This document shows, in pieces, positions 52,301 through 63,355 of a DNA stretch of 64,000 nucleotides (position 1 is the stretch's first letter; every line of letters begins with the position of its first letter). The notes beneath the pieces were generated by a model. It saw only the letters and a program-made list of their open reading frames with translations. It searched no databases and was not told where the DNA came from. The translations under genes were made by a program, and so were the position numbers. Source of the stretch: Armillaria gallica (taxonomy: Eukaryota > Basidiomycota > Agaricomycetes > Agaricales > Physalacriaceae); contig JBANDB010000020.1 in the NCBI GenBank assembly GCA_037576215.1, forward strand, positions 1,364,001 through 1,428,000, given 5' to 3'.

Positions 52301-53494
52301 GTGATGATGATCTTCCCGCCCTCTCGACAACATCATGGCAGCTTCACGTAGAGAATGGAATGGCTTCTTATCCTTCCCGCGAATGATATTCGTCAGCACC
52401 AGGTCCTTCCTCTCTCGATGCCGTCGTCATCTTTTCGTCTTATAATATTCGACCTTTTCTTAATCCTATCAAGGGTTTTCAGCCTTCCTCTCAAAGTTCT
52501 CGCAGAACGACTATGCATCCTTCCATCTGTCAGCCTATGTGGGAAACTGTCATTCCTTGCGCTGATCCGACGGTGAAGGCAGTTCTACGGTTCACGCATA
52601 ACGAAGCGGGGATGTGGGTGGCGCAGTTATCCCTGATTGGCGAATCTACATCATAATACGGACCGGTGGGCGCCGGGCGGTCGTCATTTTTTTTTTTTCG
52701 TGTGAATGGTGAAGGTCAACGATTGGGCAGGGTGTTAATAGGGAGCATCCTCGAGCTTGTGAACTTTTTTCGAAGGGTTTCGACATCTGTGAACCCATGA
52801 GAGTATTGGGGCAGATCCGGGACAAAGTCGAGACACGCCCATGTGGTGGATTGATACCCGAGGGCCGACGGATGCTTTACAAAGATTCACCTCTCAGGCA
52901 CAGCTTTAACGGGGAACTCAACGTTCAACGGGAGGGCAAGAGGGCATTCCTAGAATTAGGCTTTACCCTAGGACCGACCAGGAAGACGAGGCAACCGAAG
53001 ATGCGGCGGTCAGGACAGAATCTATGGCGACCAGAAGGGCTTCAGTTTCAGGAGATCTACTGAATGTTCCGGTTCTTTTGGCCGACATCCTGAAACAGAC
53101 ATGTGCGCGCGTTCTTGATGGCCATTTTGACTAAAATGAACGCTCAATGACCCGTTAAACCCCAGCTGGTTAGTTTTCTACATTCGATATCAGAAACAGG
53201 ACCGTATTAACCGTGCGTTTGTATCAATCAGGAAAGTGTAACATGTGCAAGGGGCGGCATAGAGTTCAAGGTCGAGTTGGGACCGGAAAACACCGCCTTG
53301 GCCTCCTTGGAATTTAACCTCCACCGAGTCGCTCTCATGGCTCTTCAGTGGCCGTTAAAGCTCGCCTCCACTACGGAAATTCGTCAAGTGGAACTTTCGT
53401 CCTTCGTACGTCTAGTCTATCTTTTATCGATCGTGAAGTTGGATTGGCTAATGCTACTATTTCATCTCAGGAAACTGGCACCAACAGTAGCAAC
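49320..53494. other. Long non-genic stretch with isolated open frames
   Basis: About 4 kb without a recognisable gene. Frames that could be isolated exons but match nothing I know: 50414-50950 plus (178 codons, two hydrophobic segments), 51115-51504 minus (129 codons) and 51863-52141 plus (92 codons, with a VRILGQYDFELNGD and GRMLRYVNSYYGGN segment that reads protein-like). A T-run occurs at about 52688-52699. No retroelement domain seen. Confidence 0.4.
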
Positions 53495-54969
53495 ATGGAT
53501 GACGTCGCCCTCCCCACTGCTACGGCAGGTGCCACGGATCCCCAATTCATTCATGGTCTACCCGTCGAACTACTGTATGAAATATTTCTTCGGGCTATAC
53601 AGGAGAATCCTGTCGCCGACACAAACAGTATCCTGACTCCATGGGCTCTCAGTCACGTCTGTCGACAATGGCGACATGTCGCGATTTCCTTCCCGTGCCT
53701 ATGGTCGACTATACACGTAGCGTCGACGCGAGAGACACCGCGTCTTTGTTTCTCTATAAATGATACCGAAGGACTCGGAACAGCGCTCCGGCGGTCTGGA
53801 ACCACAGCCCTGACACTCAGGCTGGAGTTGCCCGACCTTGAGCTCTCAGCAGATCATTTACGCACGCACGAGTTACTCGAAACTCTGGCGTCCGCTTCGC
53901 CTCGCTGGAAGGATATCACGATGAACGCCCCCCTTTCTGTGTACCATGAACTCTTCCAACGCATTGGTTTGGGGGCACTTCCCCTCCTTCAGTCAATTCA
54001 TTTTGAAGTGACTTCCGGCTCATATTGGGGAGCTATTCCAGCGACTTCCCGTCTCACTGATACGTTTCAAACGGCGCCGATACTGCACTCCGTGACTATG
54101 TTCCCATTCCTCGCCATTCGTTTGCCTTCATCGGTAAAAGAACTTACGACGAAGGATCTGACACAGAACGAGTTGTCACCTATTATTAACAACCTTCCTC
54201 ACCTCGAAATCTTGAATGTGGTGGGGCTGAGAGCCTGGCATGCCATTGGATGGGCTCCCCGCCTCAAGTCCATACGACTTTGAGTCAGATCGAAATTGAG
54301 AGCGCACAAGATCTCTCCCGTTTCACCCTCCCAATGCTTACGCATCTCCGGCTCCTGAAGCCGTTTTGTTCTTCGCCACAATGTCCAGATTGGAAGAAAA
54401 ACTTCTCACTGGACGTTGTCAAAAGGTTTATCCTTCGTTCGGGGTGCTCCATCAGTTATCTTCATCTTCGTATTCACGAAGCTGGTCCGGATGTGACCGG
54501 TATCCTGTCTCTGCTCGCCGACATTACGATTCTGCGCGTTGACGTTACGAGTCATTGTGCATACGGAGATCTCCTAAAGGCTCTCCGAAGCAAAGAGGCG
54601 TTGCTACTTCCCAAACTAGCCACTCTCGAGTTTTTCGGAGTGGAAATGTCGGAGCGGCATTTGGAGACGGTTTCAGGGCTTCTTCAGTATCGATGGAGCC
54701 ACCCAATGTTGCGACGTATAGAAAGGTTATATATCGAGAACGGGCCGCTTGTGTCTAGAAATAGTCGTGGCCGTTTGGATGAAACCATTGGGTCGCTTGC
54801 GATGGGAGACGACACGTCTAAACTAGTACGTACCCGGTCTCTTCAGAATGACTCTTGTTATTCACATTCAAATAGGAGGGACGAGACGGTACTGACCTCA
54901 TTGAACATTCCGACAGCTCTCTCCAGTCAGCAAATCGGCGGTGGTCCAAATATAGAAACGACAATCTGA
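53495..54969 (+). pseudogene. F-box/LRR protein gene with a frameshift
   Basis: From the Met at 53495 the protein has an F-box (IHGLPVELLYEIFLRAI, then LTPWALSHVCRQWRHVAISFP) and leucine-rich units up to a stop at 54281-54283. The family's C-terminal part continues in another frame from about 54255 to 54969 (TLSQIEIESAQDLSRFTLP, LTHLRLL). The paralogue at 55.4 kb is continuous through the same point (HTAIRKVEL next to LDHLAFFTLPLLTHLCI), so an indel between about 54240 and 54285 has broken the frame here. An intron is unlikely because the paralogue has none. It could also be a sequencing error. Confidence 0.75.
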
Positions 54970-55437
54970 TCGACATTATTGATGGCACTGGAATCGATGC
55001 GCCTGATGTTCAATCGCCGCGCCAGGCATGCTGGGATGTCGTCGCAATTTGAACGCGATTTTGGTCACGAATGTCGTTTGCAAAGTGCCTTCGGACCGGT
55101 TTTTCTTTTCATCAAAATCATAGTTTTTTATCCTATTATAGAAATAATTTCATAAAATATCAAGGGGTCAGGTCTGAAGATCAAACTTCGGACCCACGAT
55201 AATCGCGACATCACACTCTCCTTAACAGTCGACATTCAGGATCAAAATTGCGCTCGTTGTCGAGTTTTGCTTTCTCCTGATCCCACCCATTCCTTGCTTT
55301 CTACCATCTGACTTTGCTTCAATCTTGAGTTCCATTGTGAGCATCTTTTCACCTACGCCTCTATATCCGCTAACGATCATCTTCCTTTGCCTTTGCCTAT
55401 AGGACATATCAGTCATTCACTCTGAAGGTGACCCGAA
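54970..55437. other. Intergenic region between the two F-box paralogues
   Basis: 468 bp, AT-rich in the middle. It should contain the promoter of the downstream F-box gene. No gene seen. Confidence 0.55.
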
Positions 55438-56712
55438 ATGCCATTGCAGTCATCTGGGCCTCCGATACACCGGCTCCCAGCCGAGATACTCGTTCAAATA
55501 TTTGATTGGGCTCTCGTCGACGCTTTGTCCGATAGTCGGTCCGCAGTCCAATGTCCTTGGACGCTCGGTCACGTCTGTTCGCAATGGCGACAAACAACAC
55601 ATTCCTTTCCCTCCCTCTGGTCCAAACTTCGCATCAATATCACTGAAAGTTCCTCATTCATTCGCCTCGGCAGGCTTACACCTATCTCACCTCAAGGGTC
55701 CATCCATTTCACGGCAGGTCTCGACTACGCATTGAGCCGCTCTGGGTCCTACCCACTTTCATTTCGTGTCGAATTTTCGGATTGGGAGGATTACTCCCAA
55801 GAATTGCTTATCCGGCTGGTCTCGCTCTCCCATCGATGGCAAGACATCATTGTAATCGCCCCTGCAGAGACGTTCAATGCCCTCTTTGAATTGCTCGGCA
55901 GCGCCCAACTTCCCCTCCTCCAATCAATCCGTTTTGAATCGTCATCACGATTCTATTGGGATCATATGCCAGCTAAAGATAGATGCACCGCCTTCCAAAC
56001 CGCGCCCAGGCTTCGCTCAGTGATCCTCAATCCAGCCTTGATGTTGCGGCTGCCCTCGTCGCACATAACGGAGCTGAATATCAGCTATCCCGAGCCTGAG
56101 GATCTCCCCATTATTCTCGACCAACTACCCTGTCTGGCACTCTTCGGGCTTACCGGCTTTAAACCGTGGAATATCGACAACCCAACACCGACGCTCCATA
56201 CGGCAATTCGAAAAGTCGAATTACCCTCCCTCGACCATCTTGCGTTCTTCACGCTGCCTTTACTAACTCACCTCTGCATCTCTACCATTGCTCAATCATG
56301 GAGTCCTGAAACCATCGCATCGTTTCTTAATCGTTCATCATGTACTATTCTTCACTTGCAAATATCCCTAGGCAGTAGCCTTAGCCGAAGCGTTCAAGCT
56401 GTCCTTTCCTTATTCGGCTACGTCAAAAACCTCAATATCGGCATAGAAAGATATCGAGATCTTTTCGATAATCTTCGAAAAGATTCATCGCTGCTACCTA
56501 ACTTAGAAAGGCTCCAGCTCCTCGGAGATAGCGTGAATGAATGTAATCTGAGAGACGTCCTTGCGCTGGGAGACGCTCGCTCGAATACACTTCGCCTTAT
56601 TGATATTGGAGTATGCTCCCGTGTAGAGCCGATAGAGAGCAAGGACCGTCTTGAGATAAGCAAGCGACTCATGCATATAGGGCTTCGGATTAATCTTGAC
56701 GTGAAGCAGTGA
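55438..56712 (+). CDS. F-box/LRR protein, single exon, intact
   Basis: 424 codons in one frame. The F-box runs IHRLPAEILVQIFDWAL and then CPWTLGHVCSQWRQTTHSFPSLW, the form widespread in Agaricales. The rest has irregular leucine-rich units (LPLLQSIRFESSS, APRLRSVILNP, LPCLALFGLTGF, LPNLERLQLLG). It is collinear with the frameshifted gene 470 bp upstream (shared LLQSI-F blocks, F-x-T-A-P-x-L-x-S-V and LPSS), so the two are tandem duplicates. In yeasts and animals such proteins bind Skp1 and bring substrates to SCF ubiquitin ligases; targets of the expanded mushroom families are unknown. Confidence 0.85.
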   Translation: MPLQSSGPPIHRLPAEILVQIFDWALVDALSDSRSAVQCPWTLGHVCSQWRQTTHSFPSLWSKLRINITESSSFIRLGRLTPISPQGSIHFTAGLDYALSRSGSYPLSFRVEFSDWEDYSQELLIRLVSLSHRWQDIIVIAPAETFNALFELLGSAQLPLLQSIRFESSSRFYWDHMPAKDRCTAFQTAPRLRSVILNPALMLRLPSSHITELNISYPEPEDLPIILDQLPCLALFGLTGFKPWNIDNPTPTLHTAIRKVELPSLDHLAFFTLPLLTHLCISTIAQSWSPETIASFLNRSSCTILHLQISLGSSLSRSVQAVLSLFGYVKNLNIGIERYRDLFDNLRKDSSLLPNLERLQLLGDSVNECNLRDVLALGDARSNTLRLIDIGVCSRVEPIESKDRLEISKRLMHIGLRINLDVKQ

Positions 56713-57412
56713 GTGTTTTATTACCTGACAGGCGATTGGTCCTCAATGACCGTATTGTTCTAGGAAACCCCGGCGCAATACTTTTATTCACACCAATCGT
56801 GACCACCATTGCATCATGATGTAGCTTCGCGATCATATACAGAGTCCGGTTCGGTTAGTATCCACATCATCAACTCTGGTCCTAGTTACCTTCTATACCT
56901 CGGTAGAAGTACACATCATTAATAATCCATTGTCTACTGCGCACCTTGAGAATCACTGCGGGAGTTTATGCTATTCGAGTTGATACGGGCATAGATAACC
57001 GACGCACCGCAGCCTGCATCCTTTTCTGTCCGACCTTATTATGCGGAACGTGACATCCTTTTCCATCACTGACTTCGATTGCTCTACACATGCATTTCTC
57101 CCTGACAAGGCTCTTCTCCTTTTTCAAAGTTGACGTACGCCACTCTGTATCATCGAAGGACCGACATGTAGATACGGAACGTGCGATATAAACTGTATGG
57201 CAGTTGTGCGCTGTTATATGCTGTTGCCTGCGTAATACAGCATCCATTATCCTAGGGCCATAATAGTGGACGAATACCTGTATAAGCCTCTTACAAGACC
57301 TTTCTCTTCAATGGTCCCCACACTATCGTCGCCCCATCGCCCGCTTGCCAGGGAAAGGAGAGAACCACCCCCTCAGTGAGTTTTCGTTGTAGCAGAAAAT
57401 GCTCGCCATCGG
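56713..57412. other. Intergenic stretch
   Basis: 700 bp between the F-box gene and the small membrane-protein gene, both plus strand. A 93-codon minus-strand frame (56966-57247) is Cys/Arg-rich with no family likeness. No gene seen. Confidence 0.55.
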
Positions 57413-58022
57413 ATGGATGTTTACATGTCCTGGAATTTTAGTACACCGTCCTGGACCTCCTACAGGTCAGAAATCACACCCACACCACTCGTATCATCAT
57501 CTACGAGCGCGGAAACTCATTCATCCTCGTCAGCAGAACCGTTCGTCTCCTTGTTATTTATTTCCTTCACAACACGGGCTGACAGCATGCTGTAGTAGCA
57601 ACTCATCCACACCCACACCTGCTCGACCATCAACCCATACCAGTGTAATCATCGGAAGTGTCCTGGGAGGTGTCACCTTCATATGCACGCTCGTCCTCCT
57701 TGGCATTTTCTTCTTGAGGCGTGGCTACTTTATACGAAAGAATCCGGACAGGTCGCAGATACCAGATCCATTCCGCCAAGGAAAAGTCTGTGACAGCGGT
57801 GACCCAATTCTCTCTCCTGAGACGCCAACAATGAATACGCCTTCCGGTGTGCAGGGCATCTGTGATCGTGAGGAAGTGCGCCATGGAAGGGAGAGACTGG
57901 AGCAGTTGGAGTCGACGGTCCAACTGCTACTGAGCGAGTGGCAGAGGTGCAATGGTTCGGAGATACAGGAGCCTCCGCCTGATTATATTTCTTCAACCTT
58001 GGACGCCGATAGGAATAGCTAA
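57413..58022 (+). CDS. Small single-pass membrane protein, two exons
   Basis: Exons 57413-57540 and 57596-58022; the 55-bp intron (GTTCGT donor, GCTGAC branch, GTAG acceptor) keeps phase, giving 184 residues. A Ser/Thr-rich ectodomain (SSSTSAETHSSSSAEP, then SSTPTPARPSTHT) is joined across the intron, followed by one transmembrane helix (SVIIGSVLGGVTFICTLVLLGIFFL), basic RRGYFIRK and a cytosolic tail with a C-terminal proline-acidic PPPDYIS motif. This layout is common for agaricomycete surface proteins, usually with a signal peptide; none is seen, so an upstream exon may be missing. It ends 86 bp from the convergent DAHP synthase gene. Confidence 0.7.
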
Positions 58023-58108
58023 CGAATAGAACAGCTGGACTCTGCAGAAACAAATACATTCCTTCTCTGACGATGACAGTATTTTATACCTTACGTAACA
58101 CCAATATC

Positions 58109-60349
58109 TCAAACCTTGGACTCTCTTCCGCCTAGCTCAGAGTAGAGCACGTCGTGATCAGTGCCGACTTGTTTCCCTCGTCTTTCCTTCTTGAAATGGT
58201 TGGACAAGAGAAAAGCGACATCTAGAAATCCCTTTCAGCCTCTGTCCAGACAGGAAAGAGGGATGGACTTACCGAGACTCTGCTCAAAGTTCAGCCGAGG
58301 ATCACAAAACGACTAGAGCGAAAACAGTATTAGGTCATGCACGTTTTACCAAGCGAGATCACAAACCTGGTATCTCAGACCGAGTTGCTCCTCACTAAGC
58401 TCCATACTCCCCCCAAGACACTCGGTAACGCTGAATCCCTCATCGTTCAGTTCGCCAGTGAACTCAAGGCTAATTCCGCCCAGCCGGCTCCCACTCGATG
58501 TATGAATCCTCAGGCAGGATGTGATTTCCCCAATGATTGCGCTGAAATGACGAGTCTTGTAACCTGTCGACGACGTAAGAGTACTACAGTAAACAATGAG
58601 CGAACGTCGTCTTGTGGTGACGTTATGGGACACTTACTTTCCATGCATAGGATCGCAGATCCAGACGACTGGATGTCCTGAGCGCTTCACGGCTTCTATA
58701 TGGCCCGGTAGGTGAGCCTCGATCTGTAACGATTGAAAAAATGCACACGCAGGGAATCAGACATAACTTACCTTCTCCGCGCCGTACCGTGAGATGAGGG
58801 TTATCCTTCCTGGCTCCTTCGATGGATTGACAACTGTAACATTGTTCCTTCAGTCGTGGCAAGTGACGGGAAATGCCGTCGTCTTACCATCTAAAAGTTT
58901 TGCGAGTTCATCATCGGCCATCGATGGCCCGACTTTGATCCCAATCGGATTACGGATTCCGCGAAAGTACTCGACGTGGGCGCCATCCAATTGTCTGGTA
59001 CGATCTCCAATCCAAAGAAAGTGGGCGGAGGTGTTGTAGTGACCGGATCCCGAAGGCGCTGGCCGAGTGAGCGCTTCCTCATAGTCCAGCATCAAACCTT
59101 CATGGCTGAACGTAATGCCGATTTCAGTTCCGGCAAAGAATTAAACACCGAGAAAGGCCTACCTGGTGTAAAAGTCGACCTCGCCCACTGTGCCTCTCCC
59201 ACCTCCTTGTTCGAATGGAGGTGATCTCTCTGCGCCTATAGTCCGGCTGAAGTCGAGAGCATCAGAGAGTCCGTCTACGATGAACTCGAATTCCTTTCTG
59301 AGGGGCGGCTCAGGAATCCAGCGCAATCGTATAGTAGAAGATCTACCTGAGTTCGGGAGACCGGACATGATTGAACGACCAGTCCCTCGGGTGATGAAGC
59401 GAGGCAAAGCCGGAGGTGAGCAATCCCCGGACATGATTCAGCGTCGCGGTAGAATGAAAGTAAGCGCTATGATCCAAATGAGCACTTTAGGTCCAGCAAA
59501 TGAAGGTCGAACGCACCTTAGCAGGCGCTGAGGGTCCGGAGTGCGATCGTTTGGATCAAGTCTGCTTGATGGTGAGGCTATAATCACGTCCACTCATATG
59601 ACTACATACCCGTTGACGTTATCCCCTCTGGAGAAAAGAAAAGAAGTCAGAAAACCGATGTCAATACAATACTGATCCTACCGGAAGCTCGTGACCAGTT
59701 TCCCGTTAATAGTCTCGGTCGGACTGCTCCTGGGTTTGGCATACTGCCCCGCGATGCGCCCAATTCGTACCTGTAACGAGGGTAGGTTAAAAATAAGAGT
59801 TTCCCTAAATTTAGAACTTACGACAGGAAGACGCGCGCCCCAAATAAGGATCAATGAAAACGAGAGAATCAGACCGATCTTAGCGGAGATATTTTGCTTT
59901 GAAACGCGGTATCAGAAGCGCGAAAGAATGACTGAATAGAAAAGCTTACCTGGGTGCAGGCGTCAAAGCTCTCCGCGCAATCGCCAGCGTGCAGGAGGAA
60001 AGCATCGTTCCGCTGTACGAGGCTGAGTTGATACCGCAGACGTTCGATCTAGTAAAGGTAAATGATAATAGGACCTTCGTAAGAGACCTCAGTACGCACT
60101 TCTGCAGCAGTAACCAAAGGAGGTAGTTGCTCTAGCTTCAAAAGGACGCTGCGAAACATCTTCGTCAGAAGGCGAAGTTTTTACGCGTCATGTTGGGCAT
60201 ACTTTGACAGCTGATCAGGGTTCGGATAGGTCACGTCCTGGAGACAATGGAAAGGGGTCAACTGAAGAACGGAAACAAAAAAATTAGACCTGACGTACCT
60301 GAGCAATCGATTTTGATTTCCAAGACGACGGACTCCATTCTGCAGACAT
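58109..60349 (-). CDS. Class II 3-deoxy-7-phosphoheptulonate (DAHP) synthase, 16 exons
   Basis: Condenses phosphoenolpyruvate and erythrose 4-phosphate, the first step of the shikimate pathway. Exons, high to low: 60349-60299, 60237-60203, 60148-60100, 60048-59950, 59878-59822, 59770-59682, 59627-59610, 59561-59517, 59466-59347, 59297-59163, 59105-58888, 58833-58772, 58723-58638, 58583-58367, 58312-58273, 58221-58109. All phases close at 477 residues. Class II hallmarks in order: AEWSPSSW start, [12 protein letters not shown] (metal-binding Cys), [79 protein letters not shown] and [23 protein letters not shown]. Exon 7 is only 18 nt. No disabling change was seen. Intron density is very high for its size. 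Confidence 0.95.
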
Positions 60350-61075
60350 CGAACAAAGAAGGATTTATGAGTAGAATCCTGAAGAGAGATGTCGAACAAA
60401 TAGGGCGGAAAAAGACGAGCACTAAACGCCCAAATGTGTTGCAGGTGGTGGAAGGAGAGAAAGGACGTCGCGTCACATCATACGAGTCATATGTACATGC
60501 CGCGGTATTTGCCGCGCCGTAACGGGCCAATGAGAAGTGGCCGAAGCAAAAGATTCGGTTTGCAGAGTTACAAGGCGAAGGAACTGATTCTTGAATTGAG
60601 CATCAGAATCGGAGGTCATGGCACGTGGCCGTCGAGTGCTCTTTGTCCGTCCCCAGTTCTGCGAATCGGAATGTTCTTCCGATGGACACGAGCGGAAGAA
60701 TGATAAGTGTCGGTCACGCTCGTCACTTTCGTCACACCTCCAAGGAGAAAAACGGCAGCACATCTGGATGGAGATGTTCAAGAAGAAAACGTCAATTTGC
60801 TTCATGGAAAATACAGATTCCTCCTTTATATGAAGAGGAGATACGTTAGCATAAACGATGGACAAAAATAATAGCAGGCGCCAAGATAAGCGAGAAAGAA
60901 GCGGGGTGACACACAGCAATTTTGGTAGAGAAGCGCTATGAGGAAAAGTAAAAGCCTTATAACCGAAATGCAAGACGAGAAACGAGAAAGATAACACAAC
61001 GTTCTTAGGAAACGTGAGGATCAGGCGTCGGCAAAATATTGGAAAATGGAGGACCTACAAAATTCATCCCGTATA
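60350..61075. other. Intergenic region between DAHP synthase and the PWWP gene
   Basis: It lies upstream of the DAHP synthase gene and downstream of the PWWP gene (both minus strand), so it holds the DAHP synthase promoter and the PWWP 3' end. Overlapping frames of up to 174 codons are unsupported. A possible Gcn4-type site was looked for and not identified with confidence. Confidence 0.5.
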
Positions 61076-63355
61076 TCACGCCGCAGCCTCTGACATCGTG
61101 ACATCGCCCAGCATCGATATGTCGCCAGCGCCGTCTGGTCCAGGGATAGCGCTCAGTGGCTCTTCAGCAGGTGGGACCACGGGCGCTGCTTCCGATGGTG
61201 CGACTTCCTTCTTATCTTCTGAAACAGACCAACGATTAGCGCCGTTCACCCCAGAACTGCCATCCTACCTCCACTGGTATTGCCGTTTCCATTCAAATCC
61301 ATCTTGGCGGTTCCCTCCGTAACGCCATTCGTTGACTCGTTCTTGTTTGCGTTCAAAACTTGTTGCCATCGATCGACCAAGGCTTTGGCACGCTCGCGGA
61401 ACTTGTACTGGTTATCGTTGGGGATCTTTTCTTCAGCCAGAGCAGCGATGTGGCGCATGACCTTGCCGATTTTCGAGAACTGGATAACAGAAAAATATTA
61501 ACGGGAGTTGAATGAAAGGCCAGAGCAAGACTACGTGAGCAGCAGGCGAAATAAAGAAACCGCTCGTCAAAGGGATGGCAAAAAGTACCATACTCAAACG
61601 CAAGCAGTCCCTCAATGATAGACAAAGGGTGCGTAAAAGGGACGCTGAGGTCGGAGAAAACCGACAACCCGGACCACGAAAAAAGATAACGGACGAATAG
61701 AATGGCGTAGGGTTAGCGATGTCATAAAGAAAACAAAAAGTCCCCCTCGACAGACAAACAGAACAAATTTTGCGAAAAGTCGGCGAAAAGAATGCAGAAG
61801 ATGACAACAGACAGCACGTCCAATTGCATGGAACTAAATGGGCTCCACCTTGGAACGAAGAGACGAAATCGGACGTCGAAGGTGAGATATGGCGGAACCT
61901 CGCAGGGTTAGGTAGCAAATGGTGCGCTCGCCTGCTCAAAAAAGTCATACTGGCCGCGAGGGAAGAACGGTGTGTCCATAACCAATCCAAAGAAACAAAA
62001 TATGGGCAAAGCGAAGCGAAAAAGTAAGGACGGAGCAAAGGAAACGTGATGTTCGCCTGAAAAAAGACAATAACGAAAGGAAAATGAAGCCAACGCAACT
62101 GGGGGTCACAAAAAAGAGGCTTGAAACGGATACGCTCATAGCGAGGGTGAATGGGAAAGGCTCGCACATCCAACGGAGGAAGTCACGAAGAAAAGTCGGA
62201 AAAGCGTGAGGAAAAAGACAGAATTGATGGTAGCTCTGCCGAAACTCCCTCGATGAAGGTAAAAAATGGCGGAAAGGGCTCACCGTGAGGTAGTGAATCG
62301 TGATAGACTGATAAGCCTCGACTGTGTGGAACAGTTTATCCATCTCTGGCATATCCTGGGGGAAAAAGGTCAATCGATAAGGAGACAGACATCAGGTAGC
62401 AGACGCACCTCCTCCTTCGGGTCGCCCTTATTGCTCAAAAACGTCTTCTGCAACCTGTGTCGCCATTCGCGAACTTTGAGGGCCTCTGGATCGTTTGCTA
62501 CGTCGCCTAGAGAGAAAATTCCGTCAATATACCATAGGTAGCAGTAGAAAGAGAAGGAAACGACACACCTTCATCATGCTCTTCTTTATCCCTCTTGGCT
62601 TTCTTCGCTGGGGGCGGACTCGTGCCCTTCTTGCTGGTGCCGACGTCTTCGTCAGCCTCGCCATCGTCCTCGCTCTCGACATTCTCCTTCTTCTTTCCAC
62701 CTTTCTTGCCCTTCGGTGGTGCCTTCTTCTTTGCGTCTCCCGTTGTGCTCGTCTTGCGCTTCCTGGCTGAGGCGCCGCCTTCACTGTCCCGTTTCCGTTT
62801 CTTCGGCTTCTCCTCATTCTCGCTGTCGAGCTGGTCAACCTCGTCGACGACATCCTCCGACGCAGCAGCTTCTGCTTGCTCGGCTTTGCGCTTCTCCCAG
62901 TCAGACGGGTCCAGCGCAACCTTGTAGCCCGTCAAGAGGTCACCCGACTTTTTGAATGGCTCATTGATGTACGCCTCGATTTCGTGTTGCTGGAGCTTTG
63001 AGATATCCTTGGGCGCTAGCCAGGAGCTATACGAAGCCGATTGTCAGCCAAGGAAGAATTTGGCCAAGAGCTGAAAGACACTCACAAATCGCCGGCGGGG
63101 AAAAATCGCACAAGGTAGAAGTTTGCTTTTTTGCCTGCAGGTCGGTCATCGAGGACTTGCTGCGGTGCATCATTTGGGTCGACTACCTGGATATCCGTCG
63201 CCGTTAGCACCAGACGCGCCCTAGACAACGTTCAGCACACGTACCATCCCGGGCCACGGCGGGTAGCCGCGTACTTTTCCCAGCACAATATCGCGATGAT
63301 CATAGATATTCGCCGAGCCAGACGTCTTGGGTACTTTCGCAGCCTTCTTGCTCAT
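61076..63355 (-). CDS. PWWP-domain chromatin protein with a TFIIS-N/LEDGF-type C-terminal domain, seven exons
   Basis: Exons 63355-63245, 63186-63086, 63026-62569, 62506-62409, 62355-62284, 61479-61269 and 61218-61076; all phases close at 397 residues. The N-terminal PWWP domain (residues about 20-95) has IVLGKVRGYPPWPGMV and ANFYLVRFFPAGDFSWL; it binds methylated nucleosomes in its family. A long Lys/Glu-rich charged stretch with nuclear-localisation-like KKRKRDSE follows. The C-terminal helical part (EALKVREWRHRLQKTFL, then FSKIGKVMRHIAALAEEKIP and KFRERAKALVDRWQQVL) resembles the TFIIS N-terminal/integrase-binding fold of LEDGF/HDGF proteins. The fifth intron (61480-62283) is 804 bp, far longer than any other in the window. 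The gene appears intact. Confidence 0.88.

Noticed and set aside
52680..52700. Pol III terminator or poly-A signal at the T-run
   Set aside because: No transcription unit, A/B box or gene end leads to it.
61433..62173. A 246-codon minus-strand open frame
   Set aside because: It lies almost wholly inside the long intron of the PWWP gene, has low-complexity Ser/Phe/Leu composition from pyrimidine-rich DNA, and runs out of frame through the next real exon.
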